A stretch of DNA of 35,804 nucleotides, taken from the NCBI GenBank assembly GCA_019931245.1, contig JAINDL010000154.1:1-35804 (forward strand). The letters run 5' to 3'. The number at the start of each line of letters is the position of its first letter. Position 1 is the stretch's first letter. The notes beneath the pieces are model-generated. The model saw only the letters and a list, made by a program, of their open reading frames with translations. It was not told the DNA's origin and searched no databases. Shown here one piece after another: positions 1-7,525 of this stretch. The DNA comes from Bryobacteraceae bacterium CoA2 C42. GTDB taxonomy: Bacteria > Acidobacteriota > Terriglobia > Bryobacterales > Bryobacteraceae. Made by a program: the position numbers and the translations under genes.

Positions 1-444
1 CGTGCGCAGTTCGGTGATCTCCTCCTGCTGCCGCCGCAGCAGCACGTTCGCCTCCTCGATGGCGACGAGACGTTCGGCATGGCCGGCCCGCAGTTCGGTG
101 ATCTCCTCCTGCTGCCGGGCCAGCAGCACGTTCGCCTCCTTGATCGAAGCGAGGCGATCGGCATAGCCCGTGCGCAACTTCGATATCTCCTCCTCCATCC
201 GCTGTAACAACGTATTGGCTGCTTCGATAGCCACCAGCCGGGCGGCGTGCCCCTCCCGCAGTTCGGTGATCTCCCTTTGCTGCCGCCGCAATAGGACATT
301 CGCTTCCTCAATCGCTACCAACCGCGCCGCGTAACCAGTCCTTAGCTCGCCAATCTCCTTCTGCTGCTGCCGGAGCAATTGGTCCGCATTCTCAAGGGCC
401 GACCGGCGCGCATCGCTCTGGGTTCGAAGCTCCTCCAGCTCCCG
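1..444 (-). repeat. 84-bp in-frame tandem repeats encoding 28-residue coiled-coil units
   Basis: Within the large glycosyltransferase gene, five consecutive 84-bp units (361-444, 277-360, 193-276, 109-192, 25-108) and the start of a sixth (1-24) encode 28-residue repeats, each exactly four heptads. The consensus is EEITELRTGYAxRLVAIEEA followed by NVLLRRQQ. The unit nearest the N-terminus (361-444) is the most divergent; later ones are near-identical. Units 2 and 4 carry TGYA while 3 and 5 carry GHA, which suggests expansion by duplication of a two-unit block. Confidence 0.9.
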
Positions 445-3219
445 CGAAATCGTAGCGATCAACTCGAGGCGCTGATCCGCCGCCAACTGCGCCTCAGACC
501 ATCGTCTAGGCCAGATCTCCGCAATCGCACCCCAGTCCACTTCCAACGAGGATGCCGGCTGCGCTCCCGCCGGGCTCGGGATTCCCCCGGCGCGCGCCGG
601 GGACCCGCCTGCCGGTATCTCCCCCCCAACCCGAGCAACCCTCCCACCCTGATCCTCGGACCCGGCAACCGGCGTGTGCCCCGCCTGCGGCCTCTCGCTG
701 GCCGGGGACCAGTCTCGAGATGCCCCCAGACCCTCCCCCGCCGCCGCAACCCCCACCTCAGAGCTCTGCCCCTCCCCCTCTGGCGGCGCCGTGCCCCCGT
801 CCAGCCCGCCGCCCTCCCCCGCGGGCGCCAAACGCTCCCGTTCGGCAAGCCTCTTTGCGTAGAGGGTTTCCACCAGCGTCCTCCCCCGCGCCAGCCGATC
901 CGCCTGCACCTCCCGGTAGTGCCTCGCCGCCGAGGCCGCCAGCACCTGCAGCTCCGCCGATGCCGTCCCCGATGTCACCACCTGCGCCGGACCCGCCGGA
1001 TTCGCCTTGGCTAACTCCAGGCCTCGCACCACCGCATCAACCGTCACCCCGCCCAGGCAAATGGGTTTTCCAAACGCACAATCCCAGCCACAGCCAAAAC
1101 AAGCCAGCGGATGGACAACTCCCACCGCGCCCCGGCCCCACGGACGGTAGTGCGGCCACGTTCCCCCCCCAAAGACCACTACCCCCGGAGTCCCATACGC
1201 CTGCGCCAGGTGGGCCGGTCCCGTATCGTTGCCCACAAAGAATTTCGCGCCCGCCAGCAGTCCGGCCAGCAGCCCCAACTCAGCCACCGAACCGGCAAAG
1301 ACCGCCACCTTCGCCCCTCGTAGACGCAGGTCGTCCGCCAGCGCCTGCAGCGCCCCCCGCTCGCCCGCCTCTCCCGTGACCAGCACCGGCAGCGCAAACC
1401 CATCCGTCGACTGCTCCAGTGCCATGGCAAAAGACTCGGCCGGCCAACGCTTCACCAGCGTCGAAGGGGCTCCCAACGGAAAGCAGACCGCGTAACCGCC
1501 CAGCCCCAACCCCTGCTCGGCCAGAAAAGCCTCTGTTTGCTGCTGCTGCGCGGAACTCACGCTCCACCGTGGCGGAGCCCAGGCCCCCGCCCCCAACATC
1601 GCGGCCAGCTGGGAGTATCGCTCGCCCTCCGCCAACCCGGCATCCCACGCCGGACCGGAGAACTCCACCAGTTTCCGCCCGGCTGCGTCCAACAGCACGC
1701 GCAACAGACCCCGCGGCGTCGCAAGGCGCGTGCAGGCCAGATTCACCGGCGCTCCCCAGCGGCTAGCCAGATACCACGACAACCACGTCGGCTCGAGTTC
1801 AGCCGCTATCACAACGTCCGGCCGCCAGTCTCCCAACTCCTCTTCGAGCTGCCGCAAGGCAGCATCCAGGGCCGGACCGGGTTCGGCGTGGGCCGCCGGT
1901 TGCAAACCCACCGGCCTCACCCGGTCCGGAGGCGCGGGAAACAGTTCGGCTATCCCTGCGAACCCGGTCCGGCAAAATAGCTCCAGCGAGGCTTTCGGAT
2001 ACTTGCGCCGCAGCGCCCGGAAAAGCCCCGAGGCCAGAACCAGGTCGCCCAGCCCCCCCAGATGGATTACCGCCACCCGCTTCACCCCCGAACGGCGCTT
2101 CGGCTCCTCGGCCTCCTCCGCCAGATGCTCGGCAAGGAAGCTGAGCGCCTCGCCCGCTCTGTTGCTGTGCTGCTCCCGCCTCTTGGCCAATGCCCTCAGA
2201 CGGACGTCCCGGCGCGCCATCGCCAACTTGACGCTCGCAATCGTCGATTCCGCCGACCATCCCGCCGTCGGCAAGGCGAACTCGCGGGCCAGCCCCCTCA
2301 GCTTCGGGCCCCGGGGCAGACAAACCGGGATCGTCCCGGCCAGAATGGCCTGGATCGCCATGTGATACCGCTGCGAAAGCACCACACTGACCGGCCGCAA
2401 CAGGCTCACCATCTCCTGCGGCGTGAAATAGGCCGGAGGCACCTCCACCGAGGACTCCCGCATCAACGCACGAACCCCCGCCGCCGCCCCGGCGTCGAAG
2501 TCCGGCCCCGGACGGCTCTCGTTGTGCAAAAAAGCCACTTGATAGCCGGTCTCCTGCACGAGACGATCGAGAACCTCCGCAATCCGTTCCGTCCCGGCTC
2601 CCGCCATCGGCCCTGCATGGTGCACAAGGTTTACGGCCACCAGCGGCCGGTCCGCCGACACCCCCAGGCTTCGCCAAACCTCTTCGGCCCACCCATCCGT
2701 CTCCGTGCCAGGCGTGAACAGCCACGCCAAATCCGCCGCCACCCGGATCTTCTCCGGCGGCGTCCCCAGGTCCAGCAGCGCCTCGCGACACGCCTCCGAG
2801 CGAACGGTCCACGACCGAATCCCCGCGTAGTGCTTGGCAAACAGCTCCCGGGCCGCCGGCTGGAGCAGCCGGTCCACCCCCACGCCAATCGCATCCACCG
2901 GCAGGCCGCGCCGGATGAACTCGCTGATTTGCGGACCCACCGTCTCAAGCGGATACGTCAACCCCTCAAACTCGCTTACTGGCGTATCGCCGACAAGCAA
3001 CCCAGGCGCATCCGGCATCAGGGCCGGCAGCGGACGAACCGGATAGTAGCCGTGCGGCGCCGGGTAAGTCCCCCGGTACCGGCCGCCCTCCGGCAGCACC
3101 GGAACATCCAGAACCACATCACCCGGCAAGAGCTTCCAGAACTCCTGAGCCATCAGCTCATCGCCGATGTTACCCGACCCCACCCCGTTGCTGATCTGGA
3201 TTAGACGGATCCGTTTCAT
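1..3219 (-). CDS. Fused polysaccharide pyruvyl transferase / glycosyltransferase family 9 protein with C-terminal coiled-coil repeats (partial, runs off left edge)
   Basis: One reading frame is open from the ATG at 3219 to base 1 (1073 codons, no stop), so the C-terminus lies outside the window. Residues 1-365 look like a polysaccharide pyruvyl transferase: an N-terminal GSGNIGDELM and a late RYHMAIQAILAGTIPV block (from residue 284) are family hallmarks. Residues 380-720 form a GT9/heptosyltransferase-like domain, beginning VAVIHLGGLGDLVLASGL and ending with the nucleotide-sugar site FVGNDTGPAHLAQAYGTPG (661-679) and a Cys-rich HPLACFGCGWDCAFGKPIC stretch. A Gly/Pro/Ala-rich linker (about 795-893) leads to a coiled coil of 28-residue repeats. 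The probable role is cytoplasmic decoration of a surface polysaccharide, adding pyruvate ketals and a sugar. It follows gmd and a decayed epimerase remnant on the same strand. Substrates cannot be read from sequence. The fusion reads without a frameshift, so it is probably real. Confidence 0.85.
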   Translation of the reverse strand, partial: MKRIRLIQISNGVGSGNIGDELMAQEFWKLLPGDVVLDVPVLPEGGRYRGTYPAPHGYYPVRPLPALMPDAPGLLVGDTPVSEFEGLTYPLETVGPQISEFIRRGLPVDAIGVGVDRLLQPAARELFAKHYAGIRSWTVRSEACREALLDLGTPPEKIRVAADLAWLFTPGTETDGWAEEVWRSLGVSADRPLVAVNLVHHAGPMAGAGTERIAEVLDRLVQETGYQVAFLHNESRPGPDFDAGAAAGVRALMRESSVEVPPAYFTPQEMVSLLRPVSVVLSQRYHMAIQAILAGTIPVCLPRGPKLRGLAREFALPTAGWSAESTIASVKLAMARRDVRLRALAKRREQHSNRAGEALSFLAEHLAEEAEEPKRRSGVKRVAVIHLGGLGDLVLASGLFRALRRKYPKASLELFCRTGFAGIAELFPAPPDRVRPVGLQPAAHAEPGPALDAALRQLEEELGDWRPDVVIAAELEPTWLSWYLASRWGAPVNLACTRLATPRGLLRVLLDAAGRKLVEFSGPAWDAGLAEGERYSQLAAMLGAGAWAPPRWSVSSAQQQQTEAFLAEQGLGLGGYAVCFPLGAPSTLVKRWPAESFAMALEQSTDGFALPVLVTGEAGERGALQALADDLRLRGAKVAVFAGSVAELGLLAGLLAGAKFFVGNDTGPAHLAQAYGTPGVVVFGGGTWPHYRPWGRGAVGVVHPLACFGCGWDCAFGKPICLGGVTVDAVVRGLELAKANPAGPAQVVTSGTASAELQVLAASAARHYREVQADRLARGRTLVETLYAKRLAERERLAPAGEGGGLDGGTAPPEGEGQSSEVGVAAAGEGLGASRDWSPASERPQAGHTPVAGSEDQGGRVARVGGEIPAGGSPARAGGIPSPAGAQPASSLEVDWGAIAEIWPRRWSEAQLAADQRLELIATISRELEELRTQSDARRSALENADQLLRQQQKEIGELRTGYAARLVAIEEANVLLRRQQREITELREGHAARLVAIEAANTLLQRMEEEISKLRTGYADRLASIKEANVLLARQQEEITELRAGHAERLVAIEEANVLLRRQQEEITELRT

Positions 3220-3246
3220 GGCGAGGGGAACAACATTGTCCCCGGA

Positions 3247-3687
3247 TCAAACTCCCAGAGATAATTGCCGGTTCGCCTGAAACCAGGCAATCGTTACCGC
3301 CAGACCCGCTTTGAACGAAGTCTTCGCCCGGATAGCAACGTACTTCTCAGCCCGCGCCATCGCCGGACCGCGTCCCGGCTGCCCTTCCGTCTGGTTCGGA
3401 ATCCCCATACTGGCATCTTCGTACAAAAACCAACCCGGGTTCAACCGGTTGCCGCCGGTCCCGTCCACTGCCGTCGCGAAACCGAAAACCACCTGACGCC
3501 GGACACCGGCAAACAGCCCCCCAATGCCGACCCTTCCCGTCAGATCAGAATCGTTCCGGCCAGCCACGAATAGCGGTTGGCAGCACCCCGCCCTCCACTC
3601 GTCCTCCACAATTGAACCGGGCAAACTAACCCCGCCGCTGACCACACTCCGCTTCCTTCCCTGGTCAAGCACGCGCTGGCGTTCCAA
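3247..3687 (-). pseudogene. Decayed NAD-dependent epimerase / GDP-fucose-synthase-like remnant
   Basis: This 146-codon open frame lies between gmd and the pyruvyl transferase, on the same strand. Its last 45 residues resemble the C-terminus of GDP-L-fucose synthase and related short-chain epimerases: TEGQP, RAEKY and then AKTSFKAGLAVTIAWFQANR match the family's usual 'PDGQPRR...SRA...AKTSFEEGLxxTIxWY' ending. The upstream 100 residues show no Rossmann GxxGxxG, no catalytic YxxxK and no familiar core, so about two thirds of an expected 310-residue enzyme is missing or scrambled. A fucose synthase or reductase is the normal partner of gmd. I infer that the partner gene was lost here and only its tail remains. 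It could alternatively be a chance open frame with a short homologous tail. Confidence 0.5.
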
Positions 3688-3692
3688 CGGCT

Positions 3693-4715
3693 CTAACCGT
3701 GCAAACCAACGGCCGTGGCAATGCCGGCCCGGCGCGCTGCAATCGCTTCCATCTCAGCATCCACCATCAACTTCACCAACTCCCGAAATCCCGTCTGGTG
3801 CTCCCAGCCCATCTGCCGCCGCGCCTTCGAGGGGTCCGCAAGCAGCGCGTCCACCTCGGCCGGGCGAAGGTAGCGGGCGTCAAACTCCACGTACCTCTGC
3901 CACTCCAGATTCACATGCCCAAAGGCCTCTTCAACGAACTCCCGCACCGTATGGGTCTCGCCGGTGCCAATCACGTAGTCGTTCGGCTTCTCCTGCTGGA
4001 GCATCAGCCACATGGCTTCCACGTACTCTTTAGCAAATCCCCAATCCCGCTTGGAATCGAGGTTGCCGAGATACAGCTTGTCCTGCAGGTCGTTCTTGAT
4101 GTGAGCAACGGCACGCGCAATCTTGCGCGTTACAAACGTCTCCCCGCGCCGGGGCGATTCATGGTTGAACAGAATCCCGCTCACGGCAAACATGTCGTAA
4201 CTCTCGCGGTAGTTGATGGTCAGCCAGTGCGCATACAACTTCGCACAGGCGTAAGGGCTGCGCGGATGGAAAATAGTGCCTTCGTGCTGGGGCGGATCGG
4301 CGGCGCCAAACATCTCGCTCGACGACGCCTGGTAAAACCGGCATGTCTTGCTCAACCCTACCTGCTTGATGCCCTCGAGCAGTCGTACCGCGCCCATACC
4401 CGTGATATCCCCCGTGCTCTCAGGAATATCGAAGCTCACCCGCACGTGGCTCTGCGCCGCTAGATTATAGACCTCGTCCGGCTTGATCTCGTGCAGCAAC
4501 TTCCACAGGCTGCCCGTGTCCGACAAATCGCCAAAATGCAGAAAAAACCGATTACCATGTTCGTGAAGATCGGTGAAAATCCCGTCGACACGCCCAGTGT
4601 TGAAACTGCTCGACCGGCGCTTGATGCCATGTACCTCGTAACCCTTCCGGAGCAAAAACTCCGCTAAGTACGACCCATCCTGACCCGTAACGCCGGTAAT
4701 CAAAGCTCGTTTCAT
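3693..4715 (-). CDS. gmd: GDP-mannose 4,6-dehydratase
   Basis: Converts GDP-D-mannose to GDP-4-dehydro-6-deoxy-D-mannose, the precursor of GDP-fucose, GDP-rhamnose and related deoxysugars for surface polysaccharides; cytoplasmic. The protein starts [20 protein letters not shown], with the extended-SDR dinucleotide motif GVTGQDG. It has the family block [13 protein letters not shown], the catalytic SSSEMFG with [12 protein letters not shown] (the YxxxK pair), and GEFHTVREF-like residues near 260. The 340 residues match the family length. I chose the ATG at 4715 over an in-frame TTG at 4730 because family members begin directly at the first beta-strand. It diverges from the arsR zinc operon across a 106-bp spacer. 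The usual downstream reductase is decayed, so the product may be used by an enzyme encoded elsewhere. Confidence 0.95.
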   Translation of the reverse strand: MKRALITGVTGQDGSYLAEFLLRKGYEVHGIKRRSSSFNTGRVDGIFTDLHEHGNRFFLHFGDLSDTGSLWKLLHEIKPDEVYNLAAQSHVRVSFDIPESTGDITGMGAVRLLEGIKQVGLSKTCRFYQASSSEMFGAADPPQHEGTIFHPRSPYACAKLYAHWLTINYRESYDMFAVSGILFNHESPRRGETFVTRKIARAVAHIKNDLQDKLYLGNLDSKRDWGFAKEYVEAMWLMLQQEKPNDYVIGTGETHTVREFVEEAFGHVNLEWQRYVEFDARYLRPAEVDALLADPSKARRQMGWEHQTGFRELVKLMVDAEMEAIAARRAGIATAVGLHG

Positions 4716-4739
4716 AAGAAATCTTGACAAAAACCACTC

Positions 4740-4789
4740 TAGGATAACACAGCGACCGGCCGCCTTGACATCGGAACAGGGTTATCCTA
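4740..4789. promoter_or_regulatory. 9-bp inverted repeat spanning the gmd/arsR divergent promoter region
   Basis: TAGGATAAC at 4740-4748 and its exact reverse complement GTTATCCTA at 4781-4789 flank a 32-bp spacer that contains the arsR -35 box. Because it lies between two divergently transcribed genes, it could be a regulator site or symmetric promoter elements. No family-specific operator could be assigned. Confidence 0.4.
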
Positions 4790-4793
4790 ATCT
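4765..4793 (+). promoter_or_regulatory. Sigma-70-type promoter of the zinc operon
   Basis: A perfect TTGACA -35 box (4765-4770) is followed after exactly 17 bp by TAATCT (4788-4793), a weak -10 box matching 3 of 6 consensus positions. Transcription would begin near 4800, inside the palindromic operator. Confidence 0.6.
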
Positions 4794-4815
4794 AACAGTT
4801 GAACAGTTCATCAAG
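4794..4815 (+). promoter_or_regulatory. Probable ArsR/SmtB operator
   Basis: The perfect palindrome TGAACAGTTCA (4800-4810) sits over the predicted transcription start and is preceded by the related half-site AACAGT (4795-4800). The half-site TGAACA recurs in operators of zinc-sensing SmtB/ZiaR-type repressors. Placement between promoter and start codon fits autorepression by the first gene of the operon. Confidence 0.6.
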
Positions 4816-4821
4816 TGTTCC

Positions 4822-5229
4822 ATGTCAAAACTGATTGATCCAGCCTGCGCCCCGCACGACCACACCGCCCGCCCGACCGCCCCGCCGGTCCGCCCCGGCG
4901 CCATCGAGCGCGCCGCCGGCATCTTCCGCGCCATGGGCGATGCGCCGCGTCTGCGCCTGCTCACCATCCTCGGTCAGGGCGAGGCGTGCGTCACCGAGAT
5001 CGCCGCGGCCGAAGGTGAGGATCTATCCACTATCTCCCAGCGCCTGCGCGTCCTGCGCAACGAAGGCCTCGTCTCCCGGCGCCGCAACGGCAAACACATT
5101 CTCTACGGCCTCGCCGACCAACACGTCGCCGATCTCCTGTTCAACGCTCTCGCTCACGCCAGCGAAGGCCGGGCCGATCTATCCCGGTTCGCCTCTCTCG
5201 TTCCCGCAACCCCAACAAAAAAGGAGTAA
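4822..5229 (+). CDS. ArsR/SmtB-family zinc-sensing repressor
   Basis: A 135-residue winged-helix metalloregulator. The recognition region is GEDLSTISQRLRVLRNEGLV (about 65-84), followed by the wing RRRNGKHILYGL. The alpha-5 metal site of SmtB, Asp-x-His-(10)-His-(2)-Glu, is present with exact spacing at D99, H101, H112 and E115; an alpha-3 Cys (C56, in EACV) and N-terminal C9, H12 and H14 are also present. This predicts zinc-responsive derepression. The start at 4822 was chosen because the conserved domain needs nothing upstream and the longer frame would begin within the promoter. It is the first gene of a three-gene operon with the His-rich protein (6-bp gap) and the Fur-type regulator. Zinc is the likeliest ligand; another divalent metal is possible. 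Confidence 0.9.
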   Translation: MSKLIDPACAPHDHTARPTAPPVRPGAIERAAGIFRAMGDAPRLRLLTILGQGEACVTEIAAAEGEDLSTISQRLRVLRNEGLVSRRRNGKHILYGLADQHVADLLFNALAHASEGRADLSRFASLVPATPTKKE

Positions 5230-5235
5230 ACCACC

Positions 5236-5583
5236 ATGTCAAACTGCACCATCCATCCCGAACACACCCATCTGCACGAGGCCGGCTGCGGCCATACGGC
5301 CGTCCGCCACGACGACCACATCGACTATCTGCACGATGGTCATCTGCACCACCTCCACGATGGTCACGTCGACGAGCACAGCATTGCTCTGTCCCCGGTC
5401 AACCCGGCCCAGTGCACCCCGCAGCACGCCTGCGGAGCCCACGATGCCGCCCACGTCCACGGCGCCGGCTGCGGCCACGAAGCCGTCCCGCACGGCGACC
5501 ACATCGACTACCTCGTCAATGGACATCTCCATCACCCCCACGGCGCTCACTGCGACGACCACGGCCCCCTCGCCACCCTCTGA
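5236..5583 (+). CDS. Histidine-rich zinc-binding protein with two internal repeats
   Basis: A 115-residue protein with 27 His and 6 Cys and no signal peptide or membrane segment. Two roughly 37-residue repeats, about residues 12-48 and 73-109, share the pattern H-x-H-x-AGCGH-x-AV-x-H-x-DHIDYL-x-x-GHLHH. Such composition implies multi-site binding of zinc or a similar metal in the cytoplasm, as a buffer, store or chaperone. It lies between two metal-dependent regulators, which supports this role; the TAA of arsR ends 6 bp before its ATG. Genes of this kind are sometimes annotated as zinc transporter permease, but no transmembrane segment is present here. The function is inferred from composition and context only. 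Confidence 0.8.
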   Translation: MSNCTIHPEHTHLHEAGCGHTAVRHDDHIDYLHDGHLHHLHDGHVDEHSIALSPVNPAQCTPQHACGAHDAAHVHGAGCGHEAVPHGDHIDYLVNGHLHHPHGAHCDDHGPLATL

Positions 5584-5594
5584 GTCTCTGCCCC

Positions 5595-5993
5595 ATGCCC
5601 TCTCCAGAACCCGTTGTCAACCGCAACACCCGCCAGCGGCGCGCAATCCGCGATGCCTTCGTCACCGCCGACCGGCCCCTGAACCCGAACGAGGTTCTCG
5701 AACTCGCCGCCGCCGGCCACGAAGGCATCGGCATCGCCACCGTCTACCGCAACATCAAAAATCTCGTCGAGGAAGGCTGGCTGACCACCGTCGAACTCCC
5801 CGGCGAGTCGGCTCGCTACGAACTGGCCGGCAAGGCCCATCACCACCACTTTCACTGCCGACAATGCGGGAAGGTGTATGAACTCAGCGGCTGCCTGTCC
5901 GGGTTCAAGGCCATGGCGCCCGAAGGCTTTGAAGTGACCGGGCACGAGGTGCTGCTGTACGGAGTTTGCCGGTCCTGCGGCGAAGTCCGCTGA
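5595..5993 (+). CDS. Fur-family transcriptional regulator, Zur-like
   Basis: A 132-residue Fur-family protein. The N-terminal winged helix contains NTRQRRAIRDAF and GIGIATVYRNIKNLVEEGWL (residues 44-63; ATVYRN is the family signature). The dimerisation domain has a dense histidine cluster (HHHHFH, 82-87) followed by C88-x-x-C91 and a C-terminal C125-x-x-C128, the two CxxC pairs that hold the structural zinc. Zinc uptake regulation (Zur) is more likely than iron because of its operon partners. The start at 5595 gives a normal-length protein and lies 11 bp after the His-rich gene. An operon holding both an SmtB-type derepressor (active at low zinc) and a Zur-type corepressor-dependent protein would cover both ends of the zinc range. 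Confidence 0.85.
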   Translation: MPSPEPVVNRNTRQRRAIRDAFVTADRPLNPNEVLELAAAGHEGIGIATVYRNIKNLVEEGWLTTVELPGESARYELAGKAHHHHFHCRQCGKVYELSGCLSGFKAMAPEGFEVTGHEVLLYGVCRSCGEVR

Positions 5994-6021
5994 GGCCGGG
6001 GGGGCGACGGGCTCCCCGGCC
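5994..6021. terminator. Bidirectional hairpin between convergent zinc operon and msrA
   Basis: GGCCGGGG (5994-6001) and CCCCGGCC (6014-6021) form a perfect 8-bp GC stem with a 12-nt loop. It begins at the last base of the fur stop region and ends just before the msrA stop. There is no long T tract, so termination strength is uncertain. Confidence 0.5.
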
Positions 6022-6027
6022 ACTCTT

Positions 6028-6675
6028 CTAAGGCTTCAGCAGCGCCGGAAACTCCTTGCGCAGCTTGGCCACTTTGGGTGAGGAGTTCACCACCACGTAC
6101 GGATGATTGGGATTCCGCTTCACGAAGTCCTGGTGGTAATCCTCGGCCGGATAGAACGCCTTCAGCGGCGCCAGCTCAGTGACGATCTTGCCGCTGAACG
6201 CCTTAGCCTGCTCCAGTTGCGCGATGTAGCCCGCCGCCACCCGCTTCTCATCCTCATTGGCACAAAAGATCGCGGACCGATACTGTGGCCCGTAGTCCGG
6301 ACCCTGCCGGTTTAACTGCGTCGGGTCGTGGGCGACGGCAAAAAAGATTTGCAGAATCCGCCCGTAGGAGATCTTCGCCGGGTCATAGGTCACCTCAATC
6401 GACTCGGCGTGCTTCGTCCGGCCGGAGCCCACCATCTCGTACGTCGCCGAAGCCAGGTCCCCGCCCGAATAGCCGGACACTACCTTCTCCACCCCCGCCA
6501 CGGCCTCGAACACCGCCTCCGTGCACCAGAAACAGCCTCCGGCCAGCACGGCCTTCTGCCGGCCCTTCACCTTGCCCGGGTCGATGTCCTGCGCCGGCGC
6601 GGGCAGCGCCATCCGGGGCGCGGCGGAGCAACCAAGGCCCGCCAGCAGGGCAAGCGTCACCATCTGTCGAAACAT
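6028..6675 (-). CDS. msrA: Peptide-methionine (S)-S-oxide reductase MsrA, exported
   Basis: Repairs methionine-S-sulfoxide in proteins. The catalytic motif [11 protein letters not shown] is present, with nucleophile C48, and the substrate region VSGYSGG follows; the Asp/Tyr-containing [16 protein letters not shown] and [19 protein letters not shown] blocks are typical. A hydrophobic leader of about 16 residues ([11 protein letters not shown]) precedes it and suggests export. The Cys at 16 could be a lipidation site, but the lipobox is not ideal (Gly at -3). The protein is 215 residues. It lies 9 bp after msrB on the same strand and is probably cotranscribed with it. Confidence 0.95.
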   Translation of the reverse strand: MFRQMVTLALLAGLGCSAAPRMALPAPAQDIDPGKVKGRQKAVLAGGCFWCTEAVFEAVAGVEKVVSGYSGGDLASATYEMVGSGRTKHAESIEVTYDPAKISYGRILQIFFAVAHDPTQLNRQGPDYGPQYRSAIFCANEDEKRVAAGYIAQLEQAKAFSGKIVTELAPLKAFYPAEDYHQDFVKRNPNHPYVVVNSSPKVAKLRKEFPALLKP

Positions 6676-6684
6676 GGAACCCTC

Positions 6685-7083
6685 CTATTCGTCGCCCGCC
6701 CGCTCCACAAAGCGCAGCGAGGCCGAATTCATACAGTAACGCAGGCCGGTCGGCCGCGGCCCGTCGGGAAACACGTGCCCCAAATGCGCCTCACACCGCG
6801 CGCAGACCACCTCGGTCCGGGTCATAAACAGCGACCGGTCCACGTGCTCGCCCACACTCTCCGGCGCCGCCGGCTGATAAAAACTCGGCCACCCCGTGCC
6901 CGAGTCGAACTTATGCCGCGAGTCAAACAGCGGCGCGTCGCAGCACACGCAGCGGTAGACTCCATCGCCCTTATGGGCGTTGTATTCGCCGGTAAAGGCC
7001 CGCTCGGTGCCCTTGCCGCGCGTCACTTCGTACTGCAGCGGCGTCAGCTGCCGCCGCCATTCTTCTTCCGTTTTGGTGATCAT
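6685..7083 (-). CDS. msrB: Peptide-methionine (R)-S-oxide reductase MsrB
   Basis: Repairs methionine-R-sulfoxide, complementing MsrA. Two CxxC pairs bind structural zinc (CVCC near residue 46 and CARC near 95). [10 protein letters not shown] and the catalytic [11 protein letters not shown] near the C-terminus are diagnostic. At 132 residues it is normal for a stand-alone MsrB. No signal peptide is visible, unlike the adjacent MsrA, so the pair may act in different compartments. Its ATG starts one base after the stop of the upstream small gene, which indicates translational coupling in a three-gene minus-strand operon. Confidence 0.95.
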   Translation of the reverse strand: MITKTEEEWRRQLTPLQYEVTRGKGTERAFTGEYNAHKGDGVYRCVCCDAPLFDSRHKFDSGTGWPSFYQPAAPESVGEHVDRSLFMTRTEVVCARCEAHLGHVFPDGPRPTGLRYCMNSASLRFVERAGDE

Positions 7084-7084
7084 G

Positions 7085-7525
7085 TTACTCCGTTAGCCGG
7101 ATGCGCCGGCCTGTTATCTTTGCCGCCTCGGCCACCAGCATTTCGTTGAGCGCCCGCCGAAACGCCGCATCGTCGCGGCGGACGGCGTCCCGCGTGCCGT
7201 CAAGCGCCCGGTAGTCGAACGAATAGAGATCGGTGAACGAACTGGCTTCGAGGCCATAGGCCGCGTTGAGCCGGTCGATGTTGTAGCCGTAGGTCTCCTT
7301 GAGAAACTCCACGTACTGCTGCTTACCCGGGGCTTCGTCCGGCAGGCGGCGAATGAGTTCGAGATGAGCTGCCGTGGCCCCGGTCCAGGTATACTCCACC
7401 TTGGCTTCGTTTCGTAAAACCGCTCGCGCCGCTCGCGCCCACGCCGGCAGCGTGTCGGCGGCAAAGGGGTCGGCCTCGGGCAGCGCCGGCAGCTGGATCA
7501 CCAGCGCCGCGACAAGGAGAAGCAT
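7085..7525 (-). CDS. Small exported protein of unknown function
   Basis: A 146-residue protein with a short hydrophobic N-terminus ([18 protein letters not shown]) that may be a signal peptide. The centre, [20 protein letters not shown] followed by [12 protein letters not shown], resembles a short motif seen in beta-galactosidase-like (GH42-type) proteins, where a helix ends in '(E/K)xYGxIxxLNxAYG'. The protein is far too small to be a glycosidase, and no catalytic residues can be named. It heads the msrB-msrA operon (stop one base before the msrB ATG). Its start codon abuts the start of the decayed tag gene on the other strand in a CATATG. Confidence 0.6.
   Translation of the reverse strand: MLLLVAALVIQLPALPEADPFAADTLPAWARAARAVLRNEAKVEYTWTGATAAHLELIRRLPDEAPGKQQYVEFLKETYGYNIDRLNAAYGLEASSFTDLYSFDYRALDGTRDAVRRDDAAFRRALNEMLVAEAAKITGRRIRLTE

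Noticed and set aside
1-444. A CRISPR array
   Set aside because: The repeats are 84 bp, directly adjacent, in frame and coding; no spacers are present.
552-3204. Several plus-strand frames (for example 552-1379, 2062-3204) and other minus frames (1799-2812)
   Set aside because: They lie inside the pyruvyl transferase/GT9 gene, have Pro/Arg-rich content and no family motif.
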